A DNA stretch of 64,000 nt, taken from contig JBHELB010000011.1 of assembly GCA_041859045.1 (NCBI GenBank), positions 1-64,000 on the forward strand, read 5' to 3'. Below, one piece after another: positions 17,191 through 26,794 of the stretch (position 1 is its first letter; every line of letters begins with the position of its first letter). The notes beneath the pieces are model-generated. The model ran no database searches and was not told the origin of the DNA. It saw only the letters and a list, made by a program, of their open reading frames with translations. The translations under genes were made by a program, and so were the position numbers. Source of the stretch: JBHELB01 sp041859045. GTDB lineage: Bacteria; Hydrogenedentota; Hydrogenedentia; Hydrogenedentales; SLHB01.

Positions 17191-18285
17191 TTATTCCGCC
17201 TGTGGGAAATGCAGGGTAAAGAGCGCACCGCCGGAGGGGTGTTCCGTCAACCGCACGAGACCGTTGTGTCGTTGCACAACGTTTTGCACGACCGCAAGAC
17301 CCAAGCCCGTGCCGCCTTTTCCTTTGGTGGTGTAGAACGTCGTGAATACGCGCTGGCGCGCCTCCGGGGGGATGCCGGGGCCGGTATCGCCCACCGATAG
17401 ACAAATCCAGCCGTCGTTCATCCATGAAGTGAGTTCGAGCATGCGGGAGGACTGCTGATTCTCCATCGCCTGACACGCGTTGGTCACCAAGTTCAGGACC
17501 GCCTGACGCACCAGCGTGAAGTCGCCGCGAAACGCCCGCACTTCTTTGGAGAGGTCCATCTGCACTTCAACGCCCTGACGCACAATGAACGGTCGTGCGA
17601 TGTCCAGGCACGCGCGCACCATGTCGTTGATGTCGATCGGCACATGCTCGCGCGAACTATGGCGCAGGAAACCCATCGTCGAACGCACGATATCGCTGCA
17701 ATGCTCGACCTGGCCCAACGCGATCTTGACGCGCTGTTCAAGGTCGGCCGGCATGGGTTGAAGCATCGCGAGTTCGAGTTGACTGCCCACGACGGACAAC
17801 GGCGTGCCTAGGTCGTGCAGCATGCCCGACACAAAGCGGCCCAAGGTCTCAAAGCGATTCGCTTCGAGCGCCAATTCCTCCATCTGACGCCGCTCCAGCG
17901 TGCGGCGGCGTTTCTCAAGGCCGTCTTCGACGTACTTGAGCATCGTCATGCTGTCGAACGGCTTTTCCACATAGGCGAACGCGCCATACTCGACCGCCTT
18001 CATCGCCGACTCGAGCTGACCGTATCCGGTCAGAATAATGACTTCGGTGTCCGGCTGTTCGCGTTTGACCCACTGGAGCAGATCCACCCCGCTTTGACGC
18101 GGCATGCGAAGGTCCGTGATGATCAAATCGACCGGCTCGTGCCCTAGCAGTTCCATGGCGCTCGCCACGTCCTCGGCCAACAGCACCTCGTGCGTCTCTT
18201 TCAGCAGCATCCGCAAGGACTGACGCGGACCCCGCTCGTCGTCCACGACAAGCACCCGGCCCCGCGCACTCATGTCTTCTTCCAT
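17191..18285 (-). CDS. hybrid response regulator-histidine kinase
   Basis: A 364-residue soluble protein with the receiver first and the kinase last. The receiver (residues about 9-125) has D15/D16, phosphoacceptor D58 in IITDLRMP, and K108 in VEKPFD. A coiled coil leads to the HisKA helix with H157 in GMLHDLGTPL. The HATPase domain (about 245-362) has LNLVTNACQAM, DTGPGIP and GTGLGL boxes. This REC-HK order suits a kinase controlled by an upstream phosphorelay rather than by its own sensor. The start at 18285 has AGGAAG 6 bases upstream, preferred over an in-frame start at 18477. A consensus promoter lies about 190 bases upstream. The divergent neighbour is the giant PAS/GAF sensor. Confidence 0.9.
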   Translation of the reverse strand: MEEDMSARGRVLVVDDERGPRQSLRMLLKETHEVLLAEDVASAMELLGHEPVDLIITDLRMPRQSGVDLLQWVKREQPDTEVIILTGYGQLESAMKAVEYGAFAYVEKPFDSMTMLKYVEDGLEKRRRTLERRQMEELALEANRFETLGRFVSGMLHDLGTPLSVVGSQLELAMLQPMPADLEQRVKIALGQVEHCSDIVRSTMGFLRHSSREHVPIDINDMVRACLDIARPFIVRQGVEVQMDLSKEVRAFRGDFTLVRQAVLNLVTNACQAMENQQSSRMLELTSWMNDGWICLSVGDTGPGIPPEARQRVFTTFYTTKGKGGTGLGLAVVQNVVQRHNGLVRLTEHPSGGALFTLHFPQAE

Positions 18286-18477
18286 GAGCGCTTCCTGTGT
18301 AGTCACGGCTGCCACTTCCTTTCTCCCGCCAGGCTCTACCACCACCAATCCTTCCTCCGCTCGCCGCCCACGCACTGTGGCGATTCCACATCTTATGGCA
18401 GTAGTAGGGTCATAAATAGCGGGAATCGACGTCTCCCTCGGGGTTACCCCGCCAGGGATCTCCTTCACTCCTTCCAA

Positions 18478-18506
18478 ACTCTAATCGTTTTTGCTAATTT
18501 TGTCAA
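18478..18506 (-). promoter_or_regulatory. sigma-70-like promoter for the hybrid kinase
   Basis: A perfect TTGACA (18501-18506 on the minus strand), a 17-base spacer and TAGAGT (18478-18483). Confidence 0.65.
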
Positions 18507-18652
18507 GTAACAATATCGGGAAATACACGAACGTATCGAATTTCTTGCCCGGCTTATATTCCCGCCTCGTTCCTCCTTTCTGCCTCGCGCCAGGCCCGTC
18601 TTCGGGAATGTATCCCTCTGGCGAGTTGCCCAGTGAAACGCGTCGGAATAGG

Positions 18653-18681
18653 TTGCCCATCCCTTTCCCGCGCGATAGAAT
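18653..18681 (+). promoter_or_regulatory. sigma-70-like promoter for the giant sensor
   Basis: TTGCCC (18653-18658), 17 bases, TAGAAT (18676-18681), about 50 bases before the start at 18732. Confidence 0.5.
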
Positions 18682-18731
18682 AGCGGCACAGGGTATTTTG
18701 CGGCTTTCGTCGACAAAAGTGCGGGGAGGAT

Positions 18732-21700
18732 ATGAACGTAGTCGCCATGTTGCCGACGTCGGATATCCTCTTTTTACGCTGCGTGATGGCGGCCATTTTC
18801 GCGGCGGCTTGTTGTCTCCTGTTGATTCGCGATACGCGACCGCTTCCCTGGCGCTGGTTGCTGGCCTTCGCGTGCCTGCTGGGTCTCTCCCGTTATCTGC
18901 TCATGGCCGAAGCGGCCTACGGCGCACACCTGTGGCTCACCGTCCCTGAACTTCTCGCGAAGATGGGCGCATTCGGCGCGCTGCTTCTCGGTGTGCGAGG
19001 CGAGCTTGGCCTCTCGAAACGCATGTCCTACCTCGTCATCGCCGGAATCTACGCCATATTGCTGGTTTCGCCTGCGCGCGGCGCGGGCGAGGCCTGCGCC
19101 GAAGCGCTAGCGGCCCTAGCCTTTTTTCGCGCGAGCCGTCGTGAAAAGCACCAGGGGACTGCGCTCGAAGCGCTGGCGTTTGCCTTTCTGGCAGCGGCGG
19201 GGATTGCCGCGTTGCGTTGGGGAATCACGTTTGCTTCCGGTCCAGAGGCATTTCGTTTGCCGGCGGGCGAGACGTTTTTCACACCGGGACTCGCCGCGCT
19301 TGATCTGTTGAGTAGCGTGTTTCTCGCATTGGCGGCATGGAATGGCTACCTCCGCGCGCCTCTTGCCGAACAAGACTGTCGGCCACGCACACCACTGCGC
19401 ACGCTGGCCATTTCGCTTCTTGTTGTGACGCTCGCGGCGGCCGGGCTCACCGCATCCAGTCGGGCTGCCCATGAGAGAGACGCGGGGCTACGTCGCCTCC
19501 TGTTGCTTCGCGTGCAGACCGCCGCGCTCGCGCTCGATTCCCGGCTGATGGATGCTGCGCGGCTGGAAGGACCGTCCAGCCCACAGTACTCCGAACTTGT
19601 GCGGCGTCTTGGCGCGGTCGCGGGAGCGAACGAAGACGTTCGTTTTCTGTACCTCCTACACAACGTGGACGGAGTACTCCGTTTCGTTGCCGAAGCGCCC
19701 ACCGCCGATCCCGCCGACGCCTCACCCCCCGGTTCAGAGTTTCCCGAAGCGCCGATCGCGTTTTTTGAGGTGCTCTCAACCGGTGAGCCCCGCATGATCG
19801 GTCCCGCAGTAGATCGCTGGGGCACCTGGATGACCGGCGCGGCCCCGGTGTGGGATCGCGACCACAAGGCGATCATCGCCGCGCTAGGGATGGATATTCC
19901 CGCGAAGCAATGGTGGGACACGGTCAATCTCGAGCGATTGCGCCCGCTCACGCTCAGCCTGCTCTTGGTTCTCCTAGTTGTAGGTGGCGAAATCGTCTTG
20001 ATTTTGCGGCGCGCCGCGCAAGAGCGCATCGCCCGCTCGGAGAAAAGCTACCGGGCGTTGTTTGGGCATATGCCTTTAGGACACGCCCGCTGTCGATTGC
20101 TCTACGACACAACGGGCCGTGCCGCGGATTGGGAGTATCTCGAAGTCAACGCCGCTTTCGAAACGCACAGCGGTATGCCCGCCACGGACTTTTTGGGCCG
20201 TCGGGCTTCGGAAACGCCGCCAGGTTTCCTTGAGGCAGGTCCGCGCTGGCTCGGCCTGTTCGAGCGCGTCGCACGCAACGGCGAGACCCTGTCGATAGAT
20301 GAATACCTTCCCGTTTCCGGACGTTGGCTGACCATCAGCGCCTACATGCCGGAACCGGGGGATTTCGCGCTGACGTTTGAGGATATCTCCGAGTTGCGGC
20401 GCGCCTGGAATGCCTTGCAGGAGAGCGAATCGCGGACGAAGGCCATTTTCGACACCGCCGCGGACGGCATTATCGTGATCGACGAGGCGGGCATCGTGCA
20501 GCGGGTGAACGCGGCGATTTGCCGCCTCTTTGGCTACGATGCTTCCGAGTTGCTTGGGCAGAGCGTCTGCAAGCTTATGCCGGAGCCGCACGCGAGTCAG
20601 CATGACCAGTACATTCGCCGTTACCTCGACACCAACGAGCCGCATGTCGTCGGCAGCAGCCGCGAACTCGAAGCCCGCCGCAAGGACGGCACGCTGTTTC
20701 CAATCGAGTTGTCGTTGGGAGAGTCACGGACCGACGAGCGGCGGGTGTTCACGGGAATCGTGCGCGACATCACGAGTCGTCGACAAGCCGAAGAAGCCGT
20801 CGCTGCCGCGAACGCACAGAAAGAAGCGGTGCTGCAGGCGGCCTCGGAGGTGTCTATTATCTCGACCGACCGCGAAGGTGTCATCACGGTTTTCAACACC
20901 GGCGCGGAGCATATGTTGGGCTACCGGGCCGAAGAAGTGCTCGGCCAGAAAACGCCGGTGCTCATTCATCTCCCTTCCGAAATTGAGGCGCATAGCCGTG
21001 AACTCAGCGAAGAACTCGGCGAAAACATACAAGGGTTCGATGTGTTCGTGGCGCGGGCGCGGCGCGGCGGCGCGGAAGCGCGCGAATGGACCTATGTGCG
21101 CAAAGACGGCTCGCACATCACCGTAAGCCTGGCGGTAACCGCCGTGCGCAACGCGGCGGGCGAGGTCGCCGGCTACCTCGGCGTGGCGGTCGATATCACC
21201 GCGCGCAAACTGTCCGAGGCGGAATTGCTGCGGCAACGGCAATTGCTCAACGCGGTCGTGAATTCCGCAGCGATGTTGATCAGCGCGCCAGAGTACGAGC
21301 GCTGCATTGTGGACGCGTTCCGGCAAGTTGCCGAGGCCACGGATCTCGACCGGGTGTACGTCTTCGAGAACCACGACGATCCCGATACCGGCGCGCATCG
21401 GGCCAGCCTGCGTTTCGAATACGCCATTCCCGAGGTTCCCGCGCGCATCGGCAATCCGCGCATGCAGAATCTCGCATGGGACCAGATCTTTCCGCATTGG
21501 TACCCTGCGTTGGCCGAGGGCCGGACCATCCGCGGGATCGCGCGCGATTTCCGGCCTTCCGAACGGCGTCGGCTGGACCTGCAGCAAACGGTCTCCATCG
21601 TCGTAGCGCCGGTTATTGTTGAAGGGCGTTTCTGGGGCATCCTCGGGTTCGATGAATGTCATTTCGAGCGCGTCTGGTCAAAGACGGAAGTCGCGATCCT

Positions 21701-23861
21701 CGAGTTGTACGCGAGCATCATCGGCGGAATCATCTCCCGGCAGCACGCCGAGCGGACCGTGCGCGAGAGCAACGCCTTGCTGCACGCCGTTCACGAAATT
21801 CAGACCGAGTTCATTGCGGAAACCGATCCCAACCTACTCTTTGAGCGCCTGCTCCACGAAATGCTGACGTTTACGCAGAGCCGCCGGGGTTTCATCGCGC
21901 GGGCCCGGCGCACCTTGGGCGGCCGAACGTATTTGCAGGTCTTCGCGGTGCGCGGCGGACAGGAGCCCTTGCCCGACGACGAGATCGACCTCGAGCCGGA
22001 GGGTACCCTGGGCGGCCAGTTGCTCAAGACGGCCACTCCGCTGCTGCGCGGCCAGATCGATTCCGACGTTCGCACCGGTCTGCCGGGATTCGAAGGTCCT
22101 TTCGAGAGTTTTCTGGGGCTTCCGCTGCTGCGCGGACGCATCGCGGTGGGAATGATCGTTCTGACCGATCGCCCGGACGGATACGATCGCGCCCTGATCG
22201 AGCGACTCGGCCCGCTCACCGCCAGTTGCGCCAACATTCTCGAGGCGCATCATATCGAGGTCGAACGCCGCCGCGCCGTCGAAGCGGTCGAGCGTCAGCG
22301 GGAATGGCTCGCGGTCACGTTGTCCAGCATCGGCGACGCCGTCATTGCCACCGACACCCAGGCGCGCATCACGTTTCTCAATCCCGTCGCCGAGCAGTTG
22401 ACCGGCTGGAAACTCGAGGAGTGTCTTGGCGCGCCGCTGGGCGAAGTCTTTCACATTATTTCGGCGGACTCCCGCGCTCAGGCGCCCAGCCCTGTCGCGG
22501 AGGCGTTAACGAATCGGCGCATTGTCGAGCTTGCGGACAATACGTTGTTGATCGCGCGCGACGGACGCGAGACACCGATTGACGACAGCGCCGCTCCGAT
22601 TCAGGATAACCAAGGCCGTCTGCATGGCGCGGTGTTGGTGTTTCGGGATGTCGCGGAGCGCAAGCGTCATGAAGCGCAGATCGCTGAGGCCCGCGAACAG
22701 GAAGTCGAGATCGGCGCGCGCATTCAGCAAACCCTGTTGCTGGGCCAGCCGCCCACCGACATGCCCAAGGTGGAGATCGGCGTGCTGACCGTGCCGTCGC
22801 AAGGAATTGACGGGGATTTCTACGATTTCTTCCGGCGCGGCGACGATCACCTGAGCGTGGTGGTTGGCGACGTTATGGGCAAAGGCATTCCCGCGGCGCT
22901 CATGGGTGCCGCCACGCGAAGCGCCTTCCACCAGGCAATGGGCGAGCGCCTCATGGCCGATCCCGATGAGGCGATTCCGCGGCCAGAAGAAGTTGTCAAC
23001 GCGATGCACCGGATCGTGACGCCGCGGCTGATGGAACTGGAGAGCTTCGTCACGCTGTGTCATATCCGTTTTGATTTGCTTCGCGGCGTTGCCGATGTCG
23101 TCGATTGCGGCCACACCAAAACACTTCATTGCCGCATCGGCACCGGGGAATGCCGCCTGCTCGAAGGGTCCAATTTGCCTTTAGGCGTGCTTGAACGCGA
23201 GGTATATGAACAACGGCGGACGTATTTTAGGGAAGCCGACGTTTTCTTCCTGTATTCAGACGGTCTGACGGACATGCTGCGCAATGACGAGCGGTTCGGG
23301 CAAGAAGCGCTCACCGAACTCGTGCGCCGCAACGCCGCGCTTCCGCCACACGAACTGATCGAGGCCATCTGGTCGGCTGCGGTTGCGTTCTCGGGAAATA
23401 CCGTATTTATCGACGATCTCACGTGCGTAGCGGTGCGCCTCGGCCCACGAAGCGAAGCCCCCCGTCACCTCGCGAATGCGATCCTGGAATCGGACCTGAA
23501 TTGCCTCGCGGACGTGCGCGCGTTCGTTCGCGAGGCCTGCGCAGCGGCCGAATTCGGGTCCGGCGCGCTGGAACTCGAGTTGGCGGCCAATGAGGCGTTC
23601 ACGAACATCGTCCTGCATGGCTACGAGGGCACGGGAGGGCGCATTGAGCTATGTGCGGAGGCGTTGGACGAGACGCTGATTCTTAGGATGTATCATTGGG
23701 GCCGTGCGTTCTATGATGGTTTGGTTCCCCCGCCGGTGCTGGACGCGTCACGCTCGGGAGGGTTTGGCTTGCACATTATCCGCGAGAGCGTGGACGCGGT
23801 AAGCTATCTGCGATCGAGCGGGGGACGAAACTGCGTCAAACTTGCGAAGCGTCGTGTTTGA
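18732..23861 (+). CDS. giant multi-PAS/GAF sensor with SpoIIE phosphatase and RsbW-like ATPase domain
   Basis: A 1,709-residue membrane sensor. Residues 1-215 form about six or seven membrane helices. A further helix (about 220-240), an extracytoplasmic sensor to about 405 and another helix follow. In the cytoplasm there are PAS-like domains at about 430-560, 565-690 and 695-820, two GAF-like domains at about 835-1000 and 1010-1180, and a PAS at about 1185-1320. A PP2C/SpoIIE domain (about 1330-1565) keeps its metal aspartates D1360, D1362, D1380, D1510 and D1561. A C-terminal HATPase domain (about 1575-1709) has an intact N-box (NEAFTNIVLHGYEG) and G2 box (SGGFGLHII). Its G1 box, normally DxGxPFD, reads HWGRAFY with H1655 in place of Asp. 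This puts the phosphatase and anti-sigma-kinase activities of partner-switching systems in one chain. GGGGAGG precedes the ATG. Confidence 0.9.
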   Translation: MNVVAMLPTSDILFLRCVMAAIFAAACCLLLIRDTRPLPWRWLLAFACLLGLSRYLLMAEAAYGAHLWLTVPELLAKMGAFGALLLGVRGELGLSKRMSYLVIAGIYAILLVSPARGAGEACAEALAALAFFRASRREKHQGTALEALAFAFLAAAGIAALRWGITFASGPEAFRLPAGETFFTPGLAALDLLSSVFLALAAWNGYLRAPLAEQDCRPRTPLRTLAISLLVVTLAAAGLTASSRAAHERDAGLRRLLLLRVQTAALALDSRLMDAARLEGPSSPQYSELVRRLGAVAGANEDVRFLYLLHNVDGVLRFVAEAPTADPADASPPGSEFPEAPIAFFEVLSTGEPRMIGPAVDRWGTWMTGAAPVWDRDHKAIIAALGMDIPAKQWWDTVNLERLRPLTLSLLLVLLVVGGEIVLILRRAAQERIARSEKSYRALFGHMPLGHARCRLLYDTTGRAADWEYLEVNAAFETHSGMPATDFLGRRASETPPGFLEAGPRWLGLFERVARNGETLSIDEYLPVSGRWLTISAYMPEPGDFALTFEDISELRRAWNALQESESRTKAIFDTAADGIIVIDEAGIVQRVNAAICRLFGYDASELLGQSVCKLMPEPHASQHDQYIRRYLDTNEPHVVGSSRELEARRKDGTLFPIELSLGESRTDERRVFTGIVRDITSRRQAEEAVAAANAQKEAVLQAASEVSIISTDREGVITVFNTGAEHMLGYRAEEVLGQKTPVLIHLPSEIEAHSRELSEELGENIQGFDVFVARARRGGAEAREWTYVRKDGSHITVSLAVTAVRNAAGEVAGYLGVAVDITARKLSEAELLRQRQLLNAVVNSAAMLISAPEYERCIVDAFRQVAEATDLDRVYVFENHDDPDTGAHRASLRFEYAIPEVPARIGNPRMQNLAWDQIFPHWYPALAEGRTIRGIARDFRPSERRRLDLQQTVSIVVAPVIVEGRFWGILGFDECHFERVWSKTEVAILELYASIIGGIISRQHAERTVRESNALLHAVHEIQTEFIAETDPNLLFERLLHEMLTFTQSRRGFIARARRTLGGRTYLQVFAVRGGQEPLPDDEIDLEPEGTLGGQLLKTATPLLRGQIDSDVRTGLPGFEGPFESFLGLPLLRGRIAVGMIVLTDRPDGYDRALIERLGPLTASCANILEAHHIEVERRRAVEAVERQREWLAVTLSSIGDAVIATDTQARITFLNPVAEQLTGWKLEECLGAPLGEVFHIISADSRAQAPSPVAEALTNRRIVELADNTLLIARDGRETPIDDSAAPIQDNQGRLHGAVLVFRDVAERKRHEAQIAEAREQEVEIGARIQQTLLLGQPPTDMPKVEIGVLTVPSQGIDGDFYDFFRRGDDHLSVVVGDVMGKGIPAALMGAATRSAFHQAMGERLMADPDEAIPRPEEVVNAMHRIVTPRLMELESFVTLCHIRFDLLRGVADVVDCGHTKTLHCRIGTGECRLLEGSNLPLGVLEREVYEQRRTYFREADVFFLYSDGLTDMLRNDERFGQEALTELVRRNAALPPHELIEAIWSAAVAFSGNTVFIDDLTCVAVRLGPRSEAPRHLANAILESDLNCLADVRAFVREACAAAEFGSGALELELAANEAFTNIVLHGYEGTGGRIELCAEALDETLILRMYHWGRAFYDGLVPPPVLDASRSGGFGLHIIRESVDAVSYLRSSGGRNCVKLAKRRV

Positions 23862-23895
23862 AAATGCGGCAGAGGATTTCTGGGAAAGAGCGGCA

Positions 23896-24708
23896 ATGAA
23901 GCGTGGCGTAAATCAATGGTTGTTTCCAGACGGAATGCCGGCGGAAGACGCGGTGTGCATGGCAAAAAAATACCGCTTCGAGGCATTTGAATTCTGCGTG
24001 GGCGAGGACGGTCCCGTGCGGCTGGACGTGAGCGAGCAGGAGGCCCGAGTCCTGCGCGCAGCCGCGGAACGCGAAGGCCTCACAGTGCATAGTGTTGGCT
24101 GCGGTCTTGGGTGGCAGCATCCGCTGTGCGCGGGTGACTCCGCGCGGTGGGCTGAAGCGCTCGAAGTGACCGAGCAGGCATTGCGCGTGGCGGGTTGGCT
24201 GGGCGCTAGTGCGCTGCTGGTCGTGCCGGGCGTGGTCGATGCCGACACGCCGTACGATCAGGCCTATGACCGCGCCCTGGAAGGCGTGAAGGCCCTCATC
24301 CCCGCCGCGGAACGCAACAAAGTAGCGATCGCCATCGAAAATGTCTGGAACAAGTTCCTGCTGAGTCCACTCGAGATGCGCGCATTTATCGATGCATGCG
24401 ACAGCGAATACGTAGGCGCGTATGTGGACGTGGGAAACCTCATCGCCTACGGCTATCCCGAACAGTGGATCCGCATTCTAGGGTCACGCATCCGCGCAAT
24501 CCACATGAAGGACTTCCGCGCATCCGTGGGGACGCTGGGCGGTTTCGTAATGCTGATGGAAGGCGACGTGAATTGGCCCGCCGTAATGCAGGTGTTGCGT
24601 GAAACAGGGTATGATGGCGCGTTGACCGCCGAGTACTGGACATATACGCACTCCTACGAGGCGGTACTGGCGCATATGGCGGCGGGATTCGATCACATAC
24701 TGAAGTAA
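23896..24708 (+). CDS. xylose isomerase-like TIM-barrel sugar epimerase/isomerase
   Basis: A 270-residue protein of the sugar phosphate isomerase/epimerase (AP-endonuclease 2) superfamily. The metal-binding acidic and His residues appear in the expected order: IAIENVWN, AYVDVGN, AIHMKDF and LTAEYW. The start is placed at the ATG at 23896 (MKRGVNQWLFPDG), after the stop of the sensor gene and behind GGGAAAGAG. An earlier in-frame start would overlap that gene by 20 bases. It precedes two Gfo/Idh/MocA oxidoreductases, a combination common in inositol and 3-keto-sugar catabolism, so it probably epimerises or isomerises an oxidised sugar. The substrate is unknown. Confidence 0.86.
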   Translation: MKRGVNQWLFPDGMPAEDAVCMAKKYRFEAFEFCVGEDGPVRLDVSEQEARVLRAAAEREGLTVHSVGCGLGWQHPLCAGDSARWAEALEVTEQALRVAGWLGASALLVVPGVVDADTPYDQAYDRALEGVKALIPAAERNKVAIAIENVWNKFLLSPLEMRAFIDACDSEYVGAYVDVGNLIAYGYPEQWIRILGSRIRAIHMKDFRASVGTLGGFVMLMEGDVNWPAVMQVLRETGYDGALTAEYWTYTHSYEAVLAHMAAGFDHILK

Positions 24709-24743
24709 CGAGCGCGCGGCGCTCGAACAGCGGGAGCACGAGA

Positions 24744-25718
24744 ATGAAAGTGGCCTTTGTTGGATGCGGAGGCATTGGCGCCCTCCACGCCCACATGGCG
24801 AATGCTTGTGGGCTGAGAATTGTCGCATGCGCGGACACGGCGAAAGACAATGCCCAAGCCATTGCAGATCGTTATGGTGCGACGGTGGTCGATCCCAAGA
24901 AAGCGGCGGTCTATCCCGAGGCGGACATTGTGGCGATCTGCACGCCGACGCCGTTTCACACGCCGTACTTGGAGATGGCGACAGACGCGGGCAAGCACGT
25001 CTTCTGCGAGAAACCCTTTGGCCGCACTATTGAGCAATGCAAGACCGCGATCGCGAATGCCAAGCGCACCAAAGGAAAGGTGTTTGTGGCGCATGTGGTG
25101 CGGTATTTCCAGGAATTCGACGCGATCAAGGCACAAGTCGAAGCCGGCGCGACGGGCACGCCGGGCTTTGTGAAAATGTACCGCGGCGGCATTTTCCCCA
25201 AAGGCCAGGGCCTGTGGTTCCATGATTACGCCATGAGCGGCGGCGTCACGCTCGATACCTTGATTCACGACTTCGATTGGCTGCGCTACGCCTTCGGCGA
25301 CCCGGAGCGGGTGTTCTGCCAGGCGTTGCAGCGCACCAAACCAGAGCGGCTCGACTACAGCCTCGTCACATTCCGCATGAAGAGCGGCGTTATCGCGAGC
25401 GTCACAGGCACCTGGGCGCACCCGCAAGGGTTCCGTGTACGGGTCGAAGTCTGCGGCGACAAAGGCATAGTCTCCTTCGATAGCCAGGAGGCGTCGATAA
25501 CGACGATGCTCCGTAGCGCACCCGGCGAAGGGCCGGGCATGATTGTGCCGGGCAGCCCGGTTGCGATCAGTCCTTATCAGCTCGAATGGCAAGACTTCAT
25601 CAACTGGATCGAGGGCAAGTCCAAGCCCCGTGTGACGCCCCAGGATGGCATGGCGGCGGTGAAAATGGCCTTGGGTGCGCTTGAGTCCGCGCGCACGGGC
25701 AAACCGGTGAAACTGTAG
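24744..25718 (+). CDS. Gfo/Idh/MocA family oxidoreductase (first of two)
   Basis: A 324-residue NAD(P)-dependent dehydrogenase. The N-terminal Rossmann fold begins VAFVGCGGIGALHA, with CTPTPFH and the diagnostic EKP motif (FCEKPFGRT) near residue 95. The C-terminal alpha/beta domain binds substrate and includes GGVTLDTLIHDFDWLRYAFG with the catalytic Asp/His region. Family members oxidise sugar or polyol hydroxyls. It lies 35 bases after the sugar isomerase and 54 bases before a second family member. ATG at 24744. Confidence 0.93.
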   Translation: MKVAFVGCGGIGALHAHMANACGLRIVACADTAKDNAQAIADRYGATVVDPKKAAVYPEADIVAICTPTPFHTPYLEMATDAGKHVFCEKPFGRTIEQCKTAIANAKRTKGKVFVAHVVRYFQEFDAIKAQVEAGATGTPGFVKMYRGGIFPKGQGLWFHDYAMSGGVTLDTLIHDFDWLRYAFGDPERVFCQALQRTKPERLDYSLVTFRMKSGVIASVTGTWAHPQGFRVRVEVCGDKGIVSFDSQEASITTMLRSAPGEGPGMIVPGSPVAISPYQLEWQDFINWIEGKSKPRVTPQDGMAAVKMALGALESARTGKPVKL

Positions 25719-25772
25719 TCCAAGAACGCATCGACCTCCCGCTCATGAGGAGGTTGAAGGAGGAAACGGGAA

Positions 25773-26759
25773 ATGACCCGGATCGGCATTATGAGTTTCG
25801 CCCACATGCACGCCTTCAGCTACGCTTCGTGCCTGAAGCGGTTGCCCGATGTGGAGTTGACGGCCATTTGGGATGACGACGCGAAACGCGGCAAGCAGGT
25901 AGCGACGCATTTCGAGACAAAGTTCGTGCGCAATATGGATGCCTTCCTTGCGTTGGATACAGACGCCGTAATCATCGCGTCGGAGAACGTCAAACATCGC
26001 GCAATGGTCGAGGCCGCCGCGCAAGCCGGCAAGTGGATACTGTGCGAGAAGCCACTGGCGACCACCGTGGCCGATGCGAAAGCCATGGTCGCCGCGTGCA
26101 AGAAGGCCAAGGTCGGGCTGGGCACGGCGTTTCCCTGCCGCTGGATCCCGGCAGTGCGCGAACTGCGCGCCCAGCTCTCTAGTGGGGCGTTGGGCGAGGT
26201 CTATGCGGCGATGTGCACGAATCACGGCCAACTGCCCGGCGGCTGGTTCACTAAACCGGCGTTGTCCGGTGGCGGCGCGACCATGGACCACACGGTACAT
26301 GTCGTGGATCTGCTGCGCTGGCTAACCGGCCGCGAAGTGAGGAAGGTCTACTGCGAGAACGGAACGTTGTTGCACAAGAACCTGGGTACCGACGATTTGG
26401 GCAGTCTACACTTTGAATTTGAGGGAGGCATGATCGCGTCCCACATCGCGAGTTGGAGCCGCCCGCGCAGTTTTCCCAGCTGGGGCGATGTTACACTGGA
26501 GATCATCGCGGAGAAAGGCGTGGTTCAGGTCGACGCCTTCAACCAGAAGCTGCTCGTGTGCAACGACGCCGTCGGAAAGGCCCAGTGGGCCTATTGGGGC
26601 GGCGAGATGGATATGGGGTTGATGGAAGATTTCGTGGAAGCGGTCAAGGCGCGCCGAGCGCCGAGTGTGACGGGACTGGACGGTCTGCGCGCCACCGAGG
26701 TTACGGTCGCGGCTTACGCATCCGCCAAGTCCCGTAAGGTCGTGACGCTTACGCGGTAG
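25773..26759 (+). CDS. Gfo/Idh/MocA family oxidoreductase (second of two)
   Basis: A 328-residue dehydrogenase. The Rossmann start is RIGIMSFAHMHAFSY, where the usual GxGxxG is degenerate (IMSFAHMH). The EKP motif (CEKPLATT) is intact near residue 92, and GGGATMDHTVHVVDLLRWLTG marks the substrate domain. The atypical first loop occurs in several Gfo/Idh subfamilies. AAGGAGG lies upstream of the ATG. Pairing with the gene before it and the isomerase suggests oxidation, epimerisation and re-reduction of a sugar, but this is inference from context. Confidence 0.9.
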   Translation: MTRIGIMSFAHMHAFSYASCLKRLPDVELTAIWDDDAKRGKQVATHFETKFVRNMDAFLALDTDAVIIASENVKHRAMVEAAAQAGKWILCEKPLATTVADAKAMVAACKKAKVGLGTAFPCRWIPAVRELRAQLSSGALGEVYAAMCTNHGQLPGGWFTKPALSGGGATMDHTVHVVDLLRWLTGREVRKVYCENGTLLHKNLGTDDLGSLHFEFEGGMIASHIASWSRPRSFPSWGDVTLEIIAEKGVVQVDAFNQKLLVCNDAVGKAQWAYWGGEMDMGLMEDFVEAVKARRAPSVTGLDGLRATEVTVAAYASAKSRKVVTLTR

Positions 26760-26794
26760 AATGAGTGTGGACTGGGGACAGGAGCGGAAATCTA

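Larger units (their letters stand above)
18286..18731. other. divergent control region between two signalling genes
   Basis: 446 bases without a supported gene separate the REC-histidine kinase and the giant sensor. The region holds two opposing promoter candidates, at 18478-18506 (minus) and 18653-18681 (plus). The minus-strand gene would have a leader of about 190 bases. Confidence 0.6.
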
